A DNA stretch of 64,000 nucleotides from positions 62,001-126,000 of the forward strand of contig NZ_JBHUJB010000073.1 in the NCBI RefSeq assembly GCF_042683245.1. Reading direction: 5' to 3'. The DNA comes from Rubritalea tangerina. GTDB lineage: Bacteria > Verrucomicrobiota > Verrucomicrobiia > Verrucomicrobiales > Akkermansiaceae. The notes beneath the pieces are model-generated. The model did no database searches and had not been told where the DNA came from. It saw only the letters and a list, made by a program, of their open reading frames with translations. Each line of letters begins with the position of its first letter. The first letter of the stretch is position 1. Positions 8,784 through 17,987 of this stretch are shown here, piece after piece. A program made the translations under genes and the position numbers.

Positions 8784-9874
8784 GGTGTGGTAGATCTGGC
8801 GTTTGAGATTGAGAGTCCTGGGATGAAATCTGGGATGAGTTGGATTTGGGATTGTGGGCAGGTACCGGAGCTGAGGAGGTCACTGATCCACTGGAATGCT
8901 TGTTTTGGGAAGAGGTCTTCGCGGGCCTTGTAGTGGGCGAGTTTGGGGGTGATGAAGGTGATACTGGGTTCACTGCGCAGGAGGACGATGGAGGTATCGT
9001 AGGGGATGCGCAGGCCATTTTGTTGGAGCCAAGTGACGGTGCCGAAGGCATTTTGTGGGATGTCGACGATGATGGCGGTGGCGGGATTTTGTGAAGTATG
9101 GAAGTGGTTATGGAGTGATTGTTGGAGGGTGGTTGGTGAGGACTGGGTGACAATGCACTCACCGGAGAGGGATGGGTTTTCGTGGAAGAACTGGCGGAAT
9201 TGGTCAGCGAGTCGTTTATTATCGCCGAGTTGGTCGTCGTTGACGACGAGGAGGATGCTTTGGTGTTTTTTACGGATGAATTGTTGGATGGCGTGGTAGC
9301 CAGATGCGGCGATGTCGACGGAGATTGATGGGATGGATTCGTTTTGGTTACTGGCGCCGAGGCCGATGGTGTGGTGGGGGGAATGTGCGAACCAAGAGCG
9401 GACATCTTGAGGGAGGGACTGGAGCAGCCATACTTTGGCGTTGAGCGATTCGGCCCAAGCTGAGAGTTTTTCAGGTGGGGAGTGGATGAGGGAGGTGGGG
9501 AGAGTGATGACTTCGAGTTGTGCGTTGATATTGGGGAGGGTGATTCGGAGATTGGCAATGGCACGCAGGATGAGGTGTGGCATTTGTTCCTCAGTGAGTG
9601 TGGTGAGCCAGACGACTAGAGCGGGTTGGGTGGGTGAGTGGAGGTCGGGGGCGGCGGGGAGTGGGTCCGCAATTTTTCGAGCTTTGCCAGGTTCGCAGGG
9701 GGCAAGGTAGCCTTGCTCTGTGACGACTTCCAGGGCTCTGCGGAGGGTGGTTCTTCCGACTTCGAGTTCAAGCGCGAGTTTTCGTTCGGATGGGAGTGTG
9801 AGTTTCCACTTCCCTTGATGGATGGAATGTCTGAGCACTTGTGTTGTTTGAGCCAGAATGCTGGTGTGTTTCAT
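8774..9874 (-). CDS. GntR-family regulator with LacI-type sensor domain (third copy)
   Basis: The 366-residue protein has a GntR winged helix at about residues 1-75 (LPSERKLALELEVGRTTLRRAL) and a LacI-like effector domain (about 85-350). It is the first gene of a two-regulator operon. It is transcribed divergently from the giant esterase at 10132, across a 257-bp spacer that carries two near-identical 21-bp direct repeats. That arrangement suggests it controls the esterase and its own operon, with an acetylated or esterified sugar as possible inducer (inference). Similarity to the downstream regulator points to tandem duplication. Confidence 0.88.
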   Translation of the reverse strand: MKHTSILAQTTQVLRHSIHQGKWKLTLPSERKLALELEVGRTTLRRALEVVTEQGYLAPCEPGKARKIADPLPAAPDLHSPTQPALVVWLTTLTEEQMPHLILRAIANLRITLPNINAQLEVITLPTSLIHSPPEKLSAWAESLNAKVWLLQSLPQDVRSWFAHSPHHTIGLGASNQNESIPSISVDIAASGYHAIQQFIRKKHQSILLVVNDDQLGDNKRLADQFRQFFHENPSLSGECIVTQSSPTTLQQSLHNHFHTSQNPATAIIVDIPQNAFGTVTWLQQNGLRIPYDTSIVLLRSEPSITFITPKLAHYKAREDLFPKQAFQWISDLLSSGTCPQSQIQLIPDFIPGLSISNARSTTPCK

Positions 9875-9993
9875 TGTTCTTGGTGTGTGGCATTGAAGAA
9901 CGGGGGGCTCGGGAGTGCTTTGCTTCTATGACGTAGTGCCAGAGAGGAGAGCATATTGCCTTTGGTGAAAGCGTTGTGGGAAGGGGAATATGT

Positions 9994-10065
9994 GTGGTTT
10001 GTTTCGCAAGCCAGTTGAATGGTGTCGATTGGGGGTGTCTGTTAGTGGTTTGTTTTGCCAGCAAA
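9994..10065. promoter_or_regulatory. Two 21-bp direct repeats in divergent regulator/esterase spacer
   Basis: Copies at 9994-10014 and 10045-10065 begin with the same 11 bases (GTGGTTTGTTT) and match at 17 of 21 positions, with starts 51 bp apart. The second contains the near-palindrome TTTTGCCAGCAAA. Phased repeats between divergent genes are a usual place for operators; the bound protein is inferred to be one of the neighbouring GntR/LacI regulators. Confidence 0.4.
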
Positions 10066-10131
10066 TATGACGCATTTCTGATGGCTGTATTTCAGGTAGT
10101 CGGTTGCGGGGTGTGTCGAAAAATCCAAGCT

Positions 10132-13100
10132 ATGAAATTCAAATTATCGCATTGTGCTCTCATGACATTGGGGGTGTTTTCGTTGGCTCAGCTACAGGCG
10201 GAACACTACAGGTTATTTTTGTTAACAGGTCAGTCTAACGCATTAGGCACGACGAATGGTGGTGAGGCTGATGTTTCAGTGGGAGTGGACCCAGCGGATC
10301 AGCATATAAAGTTTGCATGGAGCAATGTGGTGAGTGACAGCCAAGAGATTGGTCATTCAGGTGAGGTGCTCAACCCGGCATCTCCTTTGGTGACTTTCAC
10401 GAGCTTGCAGGAACAGCAGGGGGGAGTTTACGGAGGCAGTGCCAGCCATTGGGGGGCGGAGATTGATTTTTCACGCAAGTTATACCGAGCGGGTGTGCGT
10501 GATTTTGGGGTGATTAAGGTGACTCGAGGTGGTGGTGGCAACAGCCATTGGCACAAAGCATCTAGTGGGCACATGTATGGCGAGATATTAGATGCTGTGA
10601 GTGAGGCGACAACTGGGCTCACAGCTGAGGGGCACACCTTTGAGATTGTTGGTTTGATGTACTTACAGGGGGAGAGCAACAATACGAGTGAGGCTGCGGT
10701 AGCTGGGACTCGTTTCAAGGAACTGGTCGACAACTTGAGAGTTGATTTGCCGAATGCTTCTAACATGCACGGCAGCATAGCAGGGATTGTATCCGCTGGA
10801 GCAGCGGCTGACACGACGCGTGCTGAGCACGCAGCGATTGCTGAAAGCACTTCGTATCTAAGCTATTTTGGTAATGAGGACATTGCGGCGTATGTGGCAG
10901 CTGACGGATTACATTTTAACAAGCAAGCGAAGCTTACGATTGGTCAGCGATTTGCGAATCGTTTTTTTGATGAGGGGGTGGTGCAGCGTCACTATGGGAA
11001 GTTAGTTTTCATTGGTGATTCGATTACTCAGGGTGGGAATGGCAACCCGAGTTACCGTTATCAAGTATTCAAGCGACTTGCGGAGGCCGGGGTGCCGATT
11101 GATGAGAATGCGGGGTACAAGTTTGTGGGGAGCAATGCGCATGCGTATCGGGGAGGGGCGGTGACTGCGCCGGATGTGAATGGTCAGGTTTTTGAAAACA
11201 ACCATGATGGTCACTGGGGCTGGCGGTCGTTCTGGATCAATGGTCGTGTGGCATTGCCATCGAATCGACGGAACAACTACTTAGGTGAAGGGACATTACT
11301 TAACTGGACTGGGCAAGCAGACCCACAGGAGTATGATTTAAATTCATTGGGTAACAAGGTGCCCTATCCGGATCCTAACGCAACGGGGACTGGCAATGTG
11401 GGTGTCACTTATGTGCCGGACACGGCCTCAGTGATGATCGGTATCAATGACACGGGCAGCAGCAGTGCTACGCAAATTAGAGACGACATTGCAACGATCG
11501 TTGATCAGCTCCGCGGGGCGAATCCAGAGGTGAGCATTTTTGTTTGTAAGCTACTTTACACCTCAAACATTTCATTTTCGACGGTAGATGCGGTGAACGC
11601 GTTATTGCCGGCGATGGTGGCGGAGAAGAATGCCCTATCATCGGCTTCGCCTGTATGGTTGGTGGACACGAATGAGGGATTTGAGCCTGGCAGCATGACC
11701 TACGACAAGGTTCATCCTAACGCCTTAGGTGAGGATCATGTGGGAGCGCGTATTGCTGCCGCCATGGGGATCGTAGAGCAGCCTTTGCCTGAGTTTGAGG
11801 AAGTGTTGGCTCAGAAGGAGAAGCCGAGTCGAGAGCTTGGAGCTATCGCATCAGAAGGCAGTGAAATTTGGAACAGTGGTAGTGCTGTAGGAGGCTGGTC
11901 GACAATTGGCAGCCCTGTGATTACGGAGATAGCGCCAGATGATATTCAGGTGTCCAACCCAGGAACATCGACGATGCTCAATGGCACCAACATTGGTTGG
12001 AGTGAGATAAATGACGGGATCTGGAGTTTTGAGGCGCGTTTGAAGTTTGATGCTAATCCGAATGGCTACATGCTTTGGTTAGGTACTGGGACGCACCGGA
12101 TTTTGATAGAGATTCATGCGGACAGAACGCAAGATTATGGAGCTAATAGCTTCAATGTGGCGCACAACAATGTGGATGGTGAGTTTCACACATTCAAAGT
12201 CACTCACGATCCGGCTGCAGGTGTTTACCGCGTTTGGCGCGATGGTGTGATGCTGACGGAAGCGGCAGGTGCTCCCTATGATCAGGTAGGTGGTGATGAG
12301 CGATTGCTGATGGGGGACTACACGGGTGGTTCTTTCGGCAATGGATATGATGTGACCGTTGATTACATTAACATTTTAGGTGGCTACGAAGGCAGCGAGA
12401 TTTACGATGGTGTGGACATGGTCAATGGTTGGACTACCGTAGGAGGTGTTAGCCCGGGTATAGTCAATGACACAGACATGCAACTTGTGCACAGTGGTGG
12501 GTCAGCCACTTGGTTAGAAGGAGAAGGGAGTGATTGGGCGACAAAGAATGACGGTTACTACACCTTCGAAGCTCGACTGAAGTTTGATGCCAACCCGAAC
12601 GGTTTTGCAATTTGGTTAGAAAATGGCAGCAATGCTCCGGTAATTGAAATATACGGCGACAGGACTCAGGATAATGGCGGCAATGACTTTGTGGCATACC
12701 ACAATAACTTGGATGGTGAGTATCATGTGTTCCGTGTGGGTTATGATGCAGTAGAGAGTGTTTATCATGTATGGCGTGACGGCGAGCGTTTGACACCGAT
12801 TGCAGGAGCGAGTCCCGATTTGTCAGTGGGCAGTGAGCGCTTGATCATGGGTGATTACACTGGTGGTTCATTTGGGAACGGCTTTGATGTGACTGTGGAC
12901 TATATCCGCACGGATAGTGGCAATGCGTACCTTCCTGAAGGGGGGCTGAATGTAGCGCCCTTAGTCGAGAGTGCTGATTTTAATATCAGCGAGATTGCAG
13001 CTATCGGCACGGATGTGGGCAGTATTGTTGCGAATGACGCTGAGGGTGGGGCTCTGACCTATCAGATTGAGTCAGGTAATGAAGCTGGGGTGTTTGTATT

Positions 13101-15816
13101 AGATTCTGCGACAGGAGTTTTGAGCACAGCGAGTGGTCTGGACTACGAGACTCAAGAGAGCTATGCTCTGACTGTCTCAGTGACGGATGAGGGAGGTTTG
13201 AGTGCGAGCGCTGTGGTGGTGGTGCGTGTGGAGAATGCGAATGAAGCGCCTCGTTTTAGTTATGCAGAATTCACCGACGTGGCGATGGAAGCAGCGCTGT
13301 ATAGTGGTTCACTGGCAGGCTTTGTAGAAGATCAGGATGCAGGCGAAAGCTTTAGCTTTGCGAAGTTGAGTGGGCCAGCATGGTTGGAGGTAGCTGCAGA
13401 TGGGACACTGAGTGGTGTGCCTCAAGCGGCTGCGGTTGGTGAAAACCATTTCACGCTACAAGTGAGTGACAGTGCGGGAGCGACTGCGGAGACTAGTTTG
13501 GTCATCTCAGTTGCAGAAGCTTCAGGGGTCTTATTTGCTGAGAGCTTTGAAGGTGCCGCAGGGACTGACTTGGGCAATGGGTGGATCGAGTTGAACAATG
13601 ACTCGCGAATTTTCGACACGAACCGTGTAGCGAGCAAGATGTTGATTTCTGTGAATTCAGGTCAGACTTTCAGTGTATTGAATGAATTGGCTAACACCTT
13701 TGTAGAAGGTGAGCGTTATGAGTTGGCTTGGAATGGAGCTCGTGCGGCTTCTGCGAATGGAGTATTGCACTACCGTGTGTCAGTGGGCACTTGGGATGGG
13801 GCTGACTTCGTGGCTCTTTCATCGGTGGAGGGCAGTCTGAATCCCGTAAATTCAGGGTCCAAGGTAGCAGGTGAATCAGTGTATGTGACAGCGGGAGCTG
13901 CTGCAGCAGGGCTGCCAGTGGCTATCATGTTAGAAACCTTGGAAGGCAGCAGCACTTGGGTGGGATTTGATGACCTTGAGTGGATTGGTCTAGGGGCAAA
14001 CATGGCTCCGAGTTTCAATGCTGATCCGATTCTGTTGGAGGCAGCGACTGAAGACCTCTTCTTCAGTGCGGACATGAAGCCATTTGTTGTAGAGTCAGAC
14101 ATAGCTGACAGCCTCAGTTATGAGAAGGTGGCGGGGCCAGCATGGTTGGACGTATCCGCTGAAGGTGTGGTTTCTGGGACACCCGCAAACGGAGATGCAG
14201 GCTTGAATGTGTTGCGCGTTCGCGTGATTGATGCAGGTGGTTTGAGTGCAGAGGCTGAAGTGCAAGTTGAAGTGCTCAATACCAATGACGAGCCGGTTCT
14301 ATCTGCTGGTGCTGTGTCAGTTGCTGAGGATTTGGCTCCTGGTTCGATTGTGACAAGTGTGCAGGTAGAGGATGTGGATGTTAACGACAGTTTTAGCTAC
14401 ACGATTCTCTCAGGCAATGTCGGCGAGGCATTTGACATCGATTCAGATGGGAACATCATTTTAGCGACGGCACTCGACTATGAGACTTTGAGTTCCTATA
14501 AGCTTGAGATTGAAGTCAGGGACAGTGCGGGAGCTAGCGATCAGGCTACGGTGGTTGTGACTGTGTTAGATGTCTTTGAAGTGACAGTACCAGTGTTGGC
14601 GAACCATGGAGTTTTGAGCACTAGCATGGATCAAGCAGAGGTTAGTTATGAAATAGTGAGTGATGGTGGTGAAGCTGTGTCACTCACTGTTTTATATGGA
14701 GAGTTAGATGGAGGTACTGAGGTGTCATCTTGGCAGCATAGTATATCCGTAGAGGCTGCGGAATCTGGAAGCTACAGTGAATTGCTGAGTGGATTGATAG
14801 ATGGAACGCATTACTACTTCACAGTGCGTGCTGAGAATAGTGCTGGGGTGAGTTGGTCAAGTACGAGCAGCTTTAGCACTGTTGCAGATCTGTCGCCAAA
14901 GATGGTGCGCACGACAGTGAGCGGGGTGTCTAGTGACAGCTGGACGACTGTTGACTTAGGGCGCAGGTACAACTCCCCGGTGATTATTGCGACACCGATC
15001 GTTGATGGTGAGACTGCAGTGGTGACACGCGTGCGTGCAGCTGCAGGCTCAGAGTTTGAAGTGAAGATTGATCGTGTAGATGGAGAGGGTGAAGCGTATC
15101 TTTGTGATGTTTCCATCATCGCTGTTGAAGAGGGAGTTTATACTTTAGAAGACGATGGTGTGGTGATGGAAGCTGTTCGTATAGAATCGCAGCTTACAGC
15201 ACACAGCAAGGACTGGACAGCTGAAGAAGTGAGCTATGCGAATAGTTACGAGGCTCCTGTTGTTGTGGGTCAAGTGATGAGTGCAAACGACCCACGCTGG
15301 TCCGTATTTTGGAGCATGGGCAAGAAGAAGCATGATACAGCCAGTTCGAAGTACTTACATGTAGGAAAGCATGTCGGTAGCGATGAAGAACGTGAGAGAG
15401 CAAGCGAGACTCTTGGGTATATTGTGATTGAGAGTGGCACAGGCTTCATCAATGGAGTTGCCTATGAAGCTGGTCTTGGAGATCAAAGCAAACACCATAG
15501 ACATCCAAAGTTTGAGAAGTTTGCGAAATTCTCTAAACACTTTAAGCATTTCCACAACAAGGGCTGGAAAAACGACGGGGTGTTAGACCTGAATGGTGAC
15601 CTCGTATCGGCGAGCGCGGTGGCGCTCAGCGTTACTGGGGTAGCTGATAAGAAGGGTCTCTGGCCTGTGTTGTTAGCGGATGAGCCGCTCAATCCAGAAG
15701 GTATTAGTTTCCATCTAGAGCAAGATACGATGAAGCACAGTAAGCGTCATTGGTATCACCATAAAGCAAAGAATAAGCACCATGATGATCATGTCGGGTT
15801 CTTAATCTTTGAGTAA
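10132..15816 (+). CDS. Giant secreted multidomain protein with two SGNH esterase domains
   Basis: The 1894-residue protein begins with a signal peptide (MKFKLSHCALMTLGVFSLAQ). An ATG at 9976 would add 52 residues with no signal function, so 10132 is preferred. Domains in order: SASA-type esterase (about 24-280, GQSN at 33-36, DGLHFN near 260); second SGNH/GDSL hydrolase (about 290-550, GDSIT near 296, GIND near 437, HPN near 528); two LamG-like repeats (about 573-753 and 753-934); cadherin-like, Ig-like, jelly-roll, Ig-like, cadherin-like and FN3-like modules (about 940-1586); and a C-terminal region (1586-1894) that may be lectin-like, with His/Lys-rich clusters near 1787-1813 and 1868-1888. 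It probably removes acyl groups from an extracellular glycan and adheres to it. Regulation by the divergent GntR/LacI pair is likely. No LPXTG or PEP-CTERM anchor is seen. Confidence 0.85.
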   Translation: MKFKLSHCALMTLGVFSLAQLQAEHYRLFLLTGQSNALGTTNGGEADVSVGVDPADQHIKFAWSNVVSDSQEIGHSGEVLNPASPLVTFTSLQEQQGGVYGGSASHWGAEIDFSRKLYRAGVRDFGVIKVTRGGGGNSHWHKASSGHMYGEILDAVSEATTGLTAEGHTFEIVGLMYLQGESNNTSEAAVAGTRFKELVDNLRVDLPNASNMHGSIAGIVSAGAAADTTRAEHAAIAESTSYLSYFGNEDIAAYVAADGLHFNKQAKLTIGQRFANRFFDEGVVQRHYGKLVFIGDSITQGGNGNPSYRYQVFKRLAEAGVPIDENAGYKFVGSNAHAYRGGAVTAPDVNGQVFENNHDGHWGWRSFWINGRVALPSNRRNNYLGEGTLLNWTGQADPQEYDLNSLGNKVPYPDPNATGTGNVGVTYVPDTASVMIGINDTGSSSATQIRDDIATIVDQLRGANPEVSIFVCKLLYTSNISFSTVDAVNALLPAMVAEKNALSSASPVWLVDTNEGFEPGSMTYDKVHPNALGEDHVGARIAAAMGIVEQPLPEFEEVLAQKEKPSRELGAIASEGSEIWNSGSAVGGWSTIGSPVITEIAPDDIQVSNPGTSTMLNGTNIGWSEINDGIWSFEARLKFDANPNGYMLWLGTGTHRILIEIHADRTQDYGANSFNVAHNNVDGEFHTFKVTHDPAAGVYRVWRDGVMLTEAAGAPYDQVGGDERLLMGDYTGGSFGNGYDVTVDYINILGGYEGSEIYDGVDMVNGWTTVGGVSPGIVNDTDMQLVHSGGSATWLEGEGSDWATKNDGYYTFEARLKFDANPNGFAIWLENGSNAPVIEIYGDRTQDNGGNDFVAYHNNLDGEYHVFRVGYDAVESVYHVWRDGERLTPIAGASPDLSVGSERLIMGDYTGGSFGNGFDVTVDYIRTDSGNAYLPEGGLNVAPLVESADFNISEIAAIGTDVGSIVANDAEGGALTYQIESGNEAGVFVLDSATGVLSTASGLDYETQESYALTVSVTDEGGLSASAVVVVRVENANEAPRFSYAEFTDVAMEAALYSGSLAGFVEDQDAGESFSFAKLSGPAWLEVAADGTLSGVPQAAAVGENHFTLQVSDSAGATAETSLVISVAEASGVLFAESFEGAAGTDLGNGWIELNNDSRIFDTNRVASKMLISVNSGQTFSVLNELANTFVEGERYELAWNGARAASANGVLHYRVSVGTWDGADFVALSSVEGSLNPVNSGSKVAGESVYVTAGAAAAGLPVAIMLETLEGSSTWVGFDDLEWIGLGANMAPSFNADPILLEAATEDLFFSADMKPFVVESDIADSLSYEKVAGPAWLDVSAEGVVSGTPANGDAGLNVLRVRVIDAGGLSAEAEVQVEVLNTNDEPVLSAGAVSVAEDLAPGSIVTSVQVEDVDVNDSFSYTILSGNVGEAFDIDSDGNIILATALDYETLSSYKLEIEVRDSAGASDQATVVVTVLDVFEVTVPVLANHGVLSTSMDQAEVSYEIVSDGGEAVSLTVLYGELDGGTEVSSWQHSISVEAAESGSYSELLSGLIDGTHYYFTVRAENSAGVSWSSTSSFSTVADLSPKMVRTTVSGVSSDSWTTVDLGRRYNSPVIIATPIVDGETAVVTRVRAAAGSEFEVKIDRVDGEGEAYLCDVSIIAVEEGVYTLEDDGVVMEAVRIESQLTAHSKDWTAEEVSYANSYEAPVVVGQVMSANDPRWSVFWSMGKKKHDTASSKYLHVGKHVGSDEERERASETLGYIVIESGTGFINGVAYEAGLGDQSKHHRHPKFEKFAKFSKHFKHFHNKGWKNDGVLDLNGDLVSASAVALSVTGVADKKGLWPVLLADEPLNPEGISFHLEQDTMKHSKRHWYHHKAKNKHHDDHVGFLIFE

Positions 15817-15821
15817 TAGGC

Positions 15822-15859
15822 AAAAAAATGCGCAGGGTGCACCCCCTGCGCATTTTTTT
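15822..15859. terminator. Strong bidirectional intrinsic terminator
   Basis: The stem AAAAAAATGCGCAGGG (15822-15837) pairs with CCCTGCGCATTTTTTT (15844-15859) around a 6-base loop, giving a U-tract on both strands. It sits between the convergent ends of the giant esterase (15816) and the LamG-like gene (15927) and should stop both messages. Confidence 0.9.
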
Positions 15860-15926
15860 TGTGCGCGTATCACGCACAATATGATTTATGGAAGAAACTA
15901 GTTGTGTGTTAGGCGGGGAGGTTGGC

Positions 15927-16727
15927 TTACTCGCTATCTTTGATGTGGACGGAGATATTTCCGATACTGATGAGTGAGGAAGTTTCTTTAACTACTTTTT
16001 TGACTGGGGTAGGTTTTGGCTCAGGTTTTGCAATGACTGTTTCATTATTGGGAGCATAGGCGCCTTTCGTGAGGGCCATATAGTCGATCTTGAAGGCACC
16101 CCCGATGCCTGAGGAATAATCGCCAATGAAGGTTGAGTTTGTGAATCGGCTTCCATTGTCTCCATAGATGGGAGAATTTTTATCAGTGTTTATGAGGATG
16201 CCGTCGACCCAGAAGAAGTAAGCGTTTTCTTCTTGGATGTGAGCGACTCTGATGGTGTGGAAGTTGCCATCTGCAAATTGCGTTCCGGACAAGTGATCGC
16301 CGGAAGAAGTGACGACTCGATTGTCGTGCATAAAGATAGTGTTAGAGTTTGATTCATCTTTGTTAGATGTGGCAATTGCGAACCACCCTTTTTCTTTAGA
16401 CTCACCGCCTATTTTAGCGACACGGATTTCGATGGTCCATGATGCATCTGGGCTTTGGTTGAGGCTGCGGAAAATGGAGTGATCATCTGAGGGTTGGTAA
16501 AGTGATATCAGGTTTGATCCATCGGATACGGCAGATCCATTCATGAGGGTGGGCGTGTCTTCACTTTTCCAATCGGGCTCACCATTATTATCGAGGTCGA
16601 GTTCCTCGGGTGGGGAACTCATGTCGTAAAAGAAGTCGAAGTCAGAGCTGTCTTTTCTTTGGGAGACAGGTGAGGCTTCGAGAGCCGGCGCGGTAAGAAG
16701 CAAAGCGAGAAGTGTAGTGTGACGCAT
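15927..16727 (-). CDS. Secreted LamG/concanavalin-like protein
   Basis: The 266-residue protein has a signal peptide (residues 1-18) and one beta-sandwich domain of about 60-220. The stretch FHTIRVAHIQEENAYFFWVDG, then FIGDYSSGIGGAFKIDYMALT, matches the two internal repeats of the giant esterase (FHTFKVTHDPAAGVYRVWRDG, LLMGDYTGG). They therefore share a fold, and one probably arose from the other. A Lys/Pro/Glu-rich tail (KPEPKPTPVKKVVKE) follows. No catalytic residues are recognisable; carbohydrate binding or surface attachment is plausible. It ends against the bidirectional terminator at 15822-15859. Confidence 0.7.
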   Translation of the reverse strand: MRHTTLLALLLTAPALEASPVSQRKDSSDFDFFYDMSSPPEELDLDNNGEPDWKSEDTPTLMNGSAVSDGSNLISLYQPSDDHSIFRSLNQSPDASWTIEIRVAKIGGESKEKGWFAIATSNKDESNSNTIFMHDNRVVTSSGDHLSGTQFADGNFHTIRVAHIQEENAYFFWVDGILINTDKNSPIYGDNGSRFTNSTFIGDYSSGIGGAFKIDYMALTKGAYAPNNETVIAKPEPKPTPVKKVVKETSSLISIGNISVHIKDSE

Positions 16728-16794
16728 TTGTTAGACTTTCTGTTTCAGATATAGAATCAGAGGGGACGTCACGGTATCATGTCTTATGGGGAGG

Positions 16795-17925
16795 TCATTT
16801 CAGATGAGTTGGTTTCGCAGGTAAACCAGAGGAAGCTTGATTTTTGAGGGCAATTCTGAGGTTTTGGAGGGATTGGATTTGTTGTTGTGAGATATCGTTT
16901 GGGAGTTCGATGAGGGAGGCTCCCATATTGATGGCTTCGTGAATAAGTGGGGAGGCGAGGTGAGCGGAGAAGACTTCGGTTTGGAAGTAGAGTGGGGTAT
17001 GGAACTGATGTCTGTGTTTTTTTAGGGCTGAGTGGATGTGTTTTGGGTCTGTTGATTTTTTGTTATGGATGGCGGAGAATTCGGAGAGGGAATGGTTGCC
17101 GATCATGTAGCGTTTGTTGAGGCGATTTGCTTCTTTGTGGAGGTGGTTGAGCAAGATTGTAGAGTTTTGTGGTCTGAGGATGATTCGAGTGATTTGGTTT
17201 TCATTTATTGAGCATTCTCTTTGGGTATTGAAGGTTATTTCTAGCGGGGTGTGTGGCCAGGTTTCCATGAAGAGGGTGATATCTTGTTTGAGAGTGTGAA
17301 GGTCTTGTTCTTCACTGAGACCGGCGCGGCGCAGAGATTTGAGAACATGGGGGAAGCTAGCTTGGCGCCACATGACTTCGGTATGGAGAGTCATGGATCC
17401 GGAGATGGAGACGTCAGCAATAAGTGGGTGCTTATCATACTTGGCAGCTAGTTTCGTTTGGAGGTCGAGCCATGCTTCTTTGTACTCAGGGGTCCAGAAC
17501 TTTGGGGTTCTTCTAATGAGTGGTTTGGCATCTTGTTTTTTTCTGTAATCAATGGGGACGGAGCCTGCGTGTTGCATGACCCAATCCGGTGCGTAAATTC
17601 CCGCGAAGGTTCTGAGGCGGATTGTGACGGGGTTATCTGGATGTTGTTGGTTCCAGTCGGAGACAGCGGAGATTGCGCGATCGATAATGTTGTTAGATGC
17701 AATGGGGCCGAAGCGTGTGGGTTGGAGGTCATTCCATTCTGCGAAAACGAGTGTGGCGTCGACGCCATTGACTGGAGGGACGAATGCGGATCTTGTGCCT
17801 CTCAAGGGTCTCACTTTCATCTCAGGAGTACCGCGCAGCATGAAGCCAGAGGGTTGCGTTTTTTTGATTTCTGCAAAGCTGTTTATTGTGCAGAGAGCGA
17901 GTGTGAATAGAAGTAAGAAACGCAT
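16795..17925 (-). CDS. Secreted TIM-barrel glycoside hydrolase-like protein (family uncertain)
   Basis: The 376-residue protein has a signal peptide (about residues 1-18). Beta-strand/loop segments such as GVDATLVFAEWNDLQP, VTIRLRTFAGIYAPDWVM and FWTPEYKEAWLDLQTKLAAKY resemble clan-A (GH5/GH42-like) TIM barrels. A glutamate in LHTEVMW follows the strand VSISGSM, where an acid/base residue could sit. The usual NEP motif is absent, so activity is unproven. It lies 62 bp downstream of the sulfatase at 17988 on the same strand, probably in the same operon, which supports a role in glycan breakdown. Confidence 0.5.
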   Translation of the reverse strand: MRFLLLFTLALCTINSFAEIKKTQPSGFMLRGTPEMKVRPLRGTRSAFVPPVNGVDATLVFAEWNDLQPTRFGPIASNNIIDRAISAVSDWNQQHPDNPVTIRLRTFAGIYAPDWVMQHAGSVPIDYRKKQDAKPLIRRTPKFWTPEYKEAWLDLQTKLAAKYDKHPLIADVSISGSMTLHTEVMWRQASFPHVLKSLRRAGLSEEQDLHTLKQDITLFMETWPHTPLEITFNTQRECSINENQITRIILRPQNSTILLNHLHKEANRLNKRYMIGNHSLSEFSAIHNKKSTDPKHIHSALKKHRHQFHTPLYFQTEVFSAHLASPLIHEAINMGASLIELPNDISQQQIQSLQNLRIALKNQASSGLPAKPTHLK

Positions 17926-17987
17926 GGTGTTAGAGAGAAGTTCAACTCATTATTATCATCTCAAGCTACTTCCCTGAATGGGATGAT

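Noticed and set aside
9976..10131. Upstream ATG extension of the giant esterase
   Set aside because: It would place 52 residues including several Cys before a good signal peptide and would cover the direct repeats; the ATG at 10132 is better.
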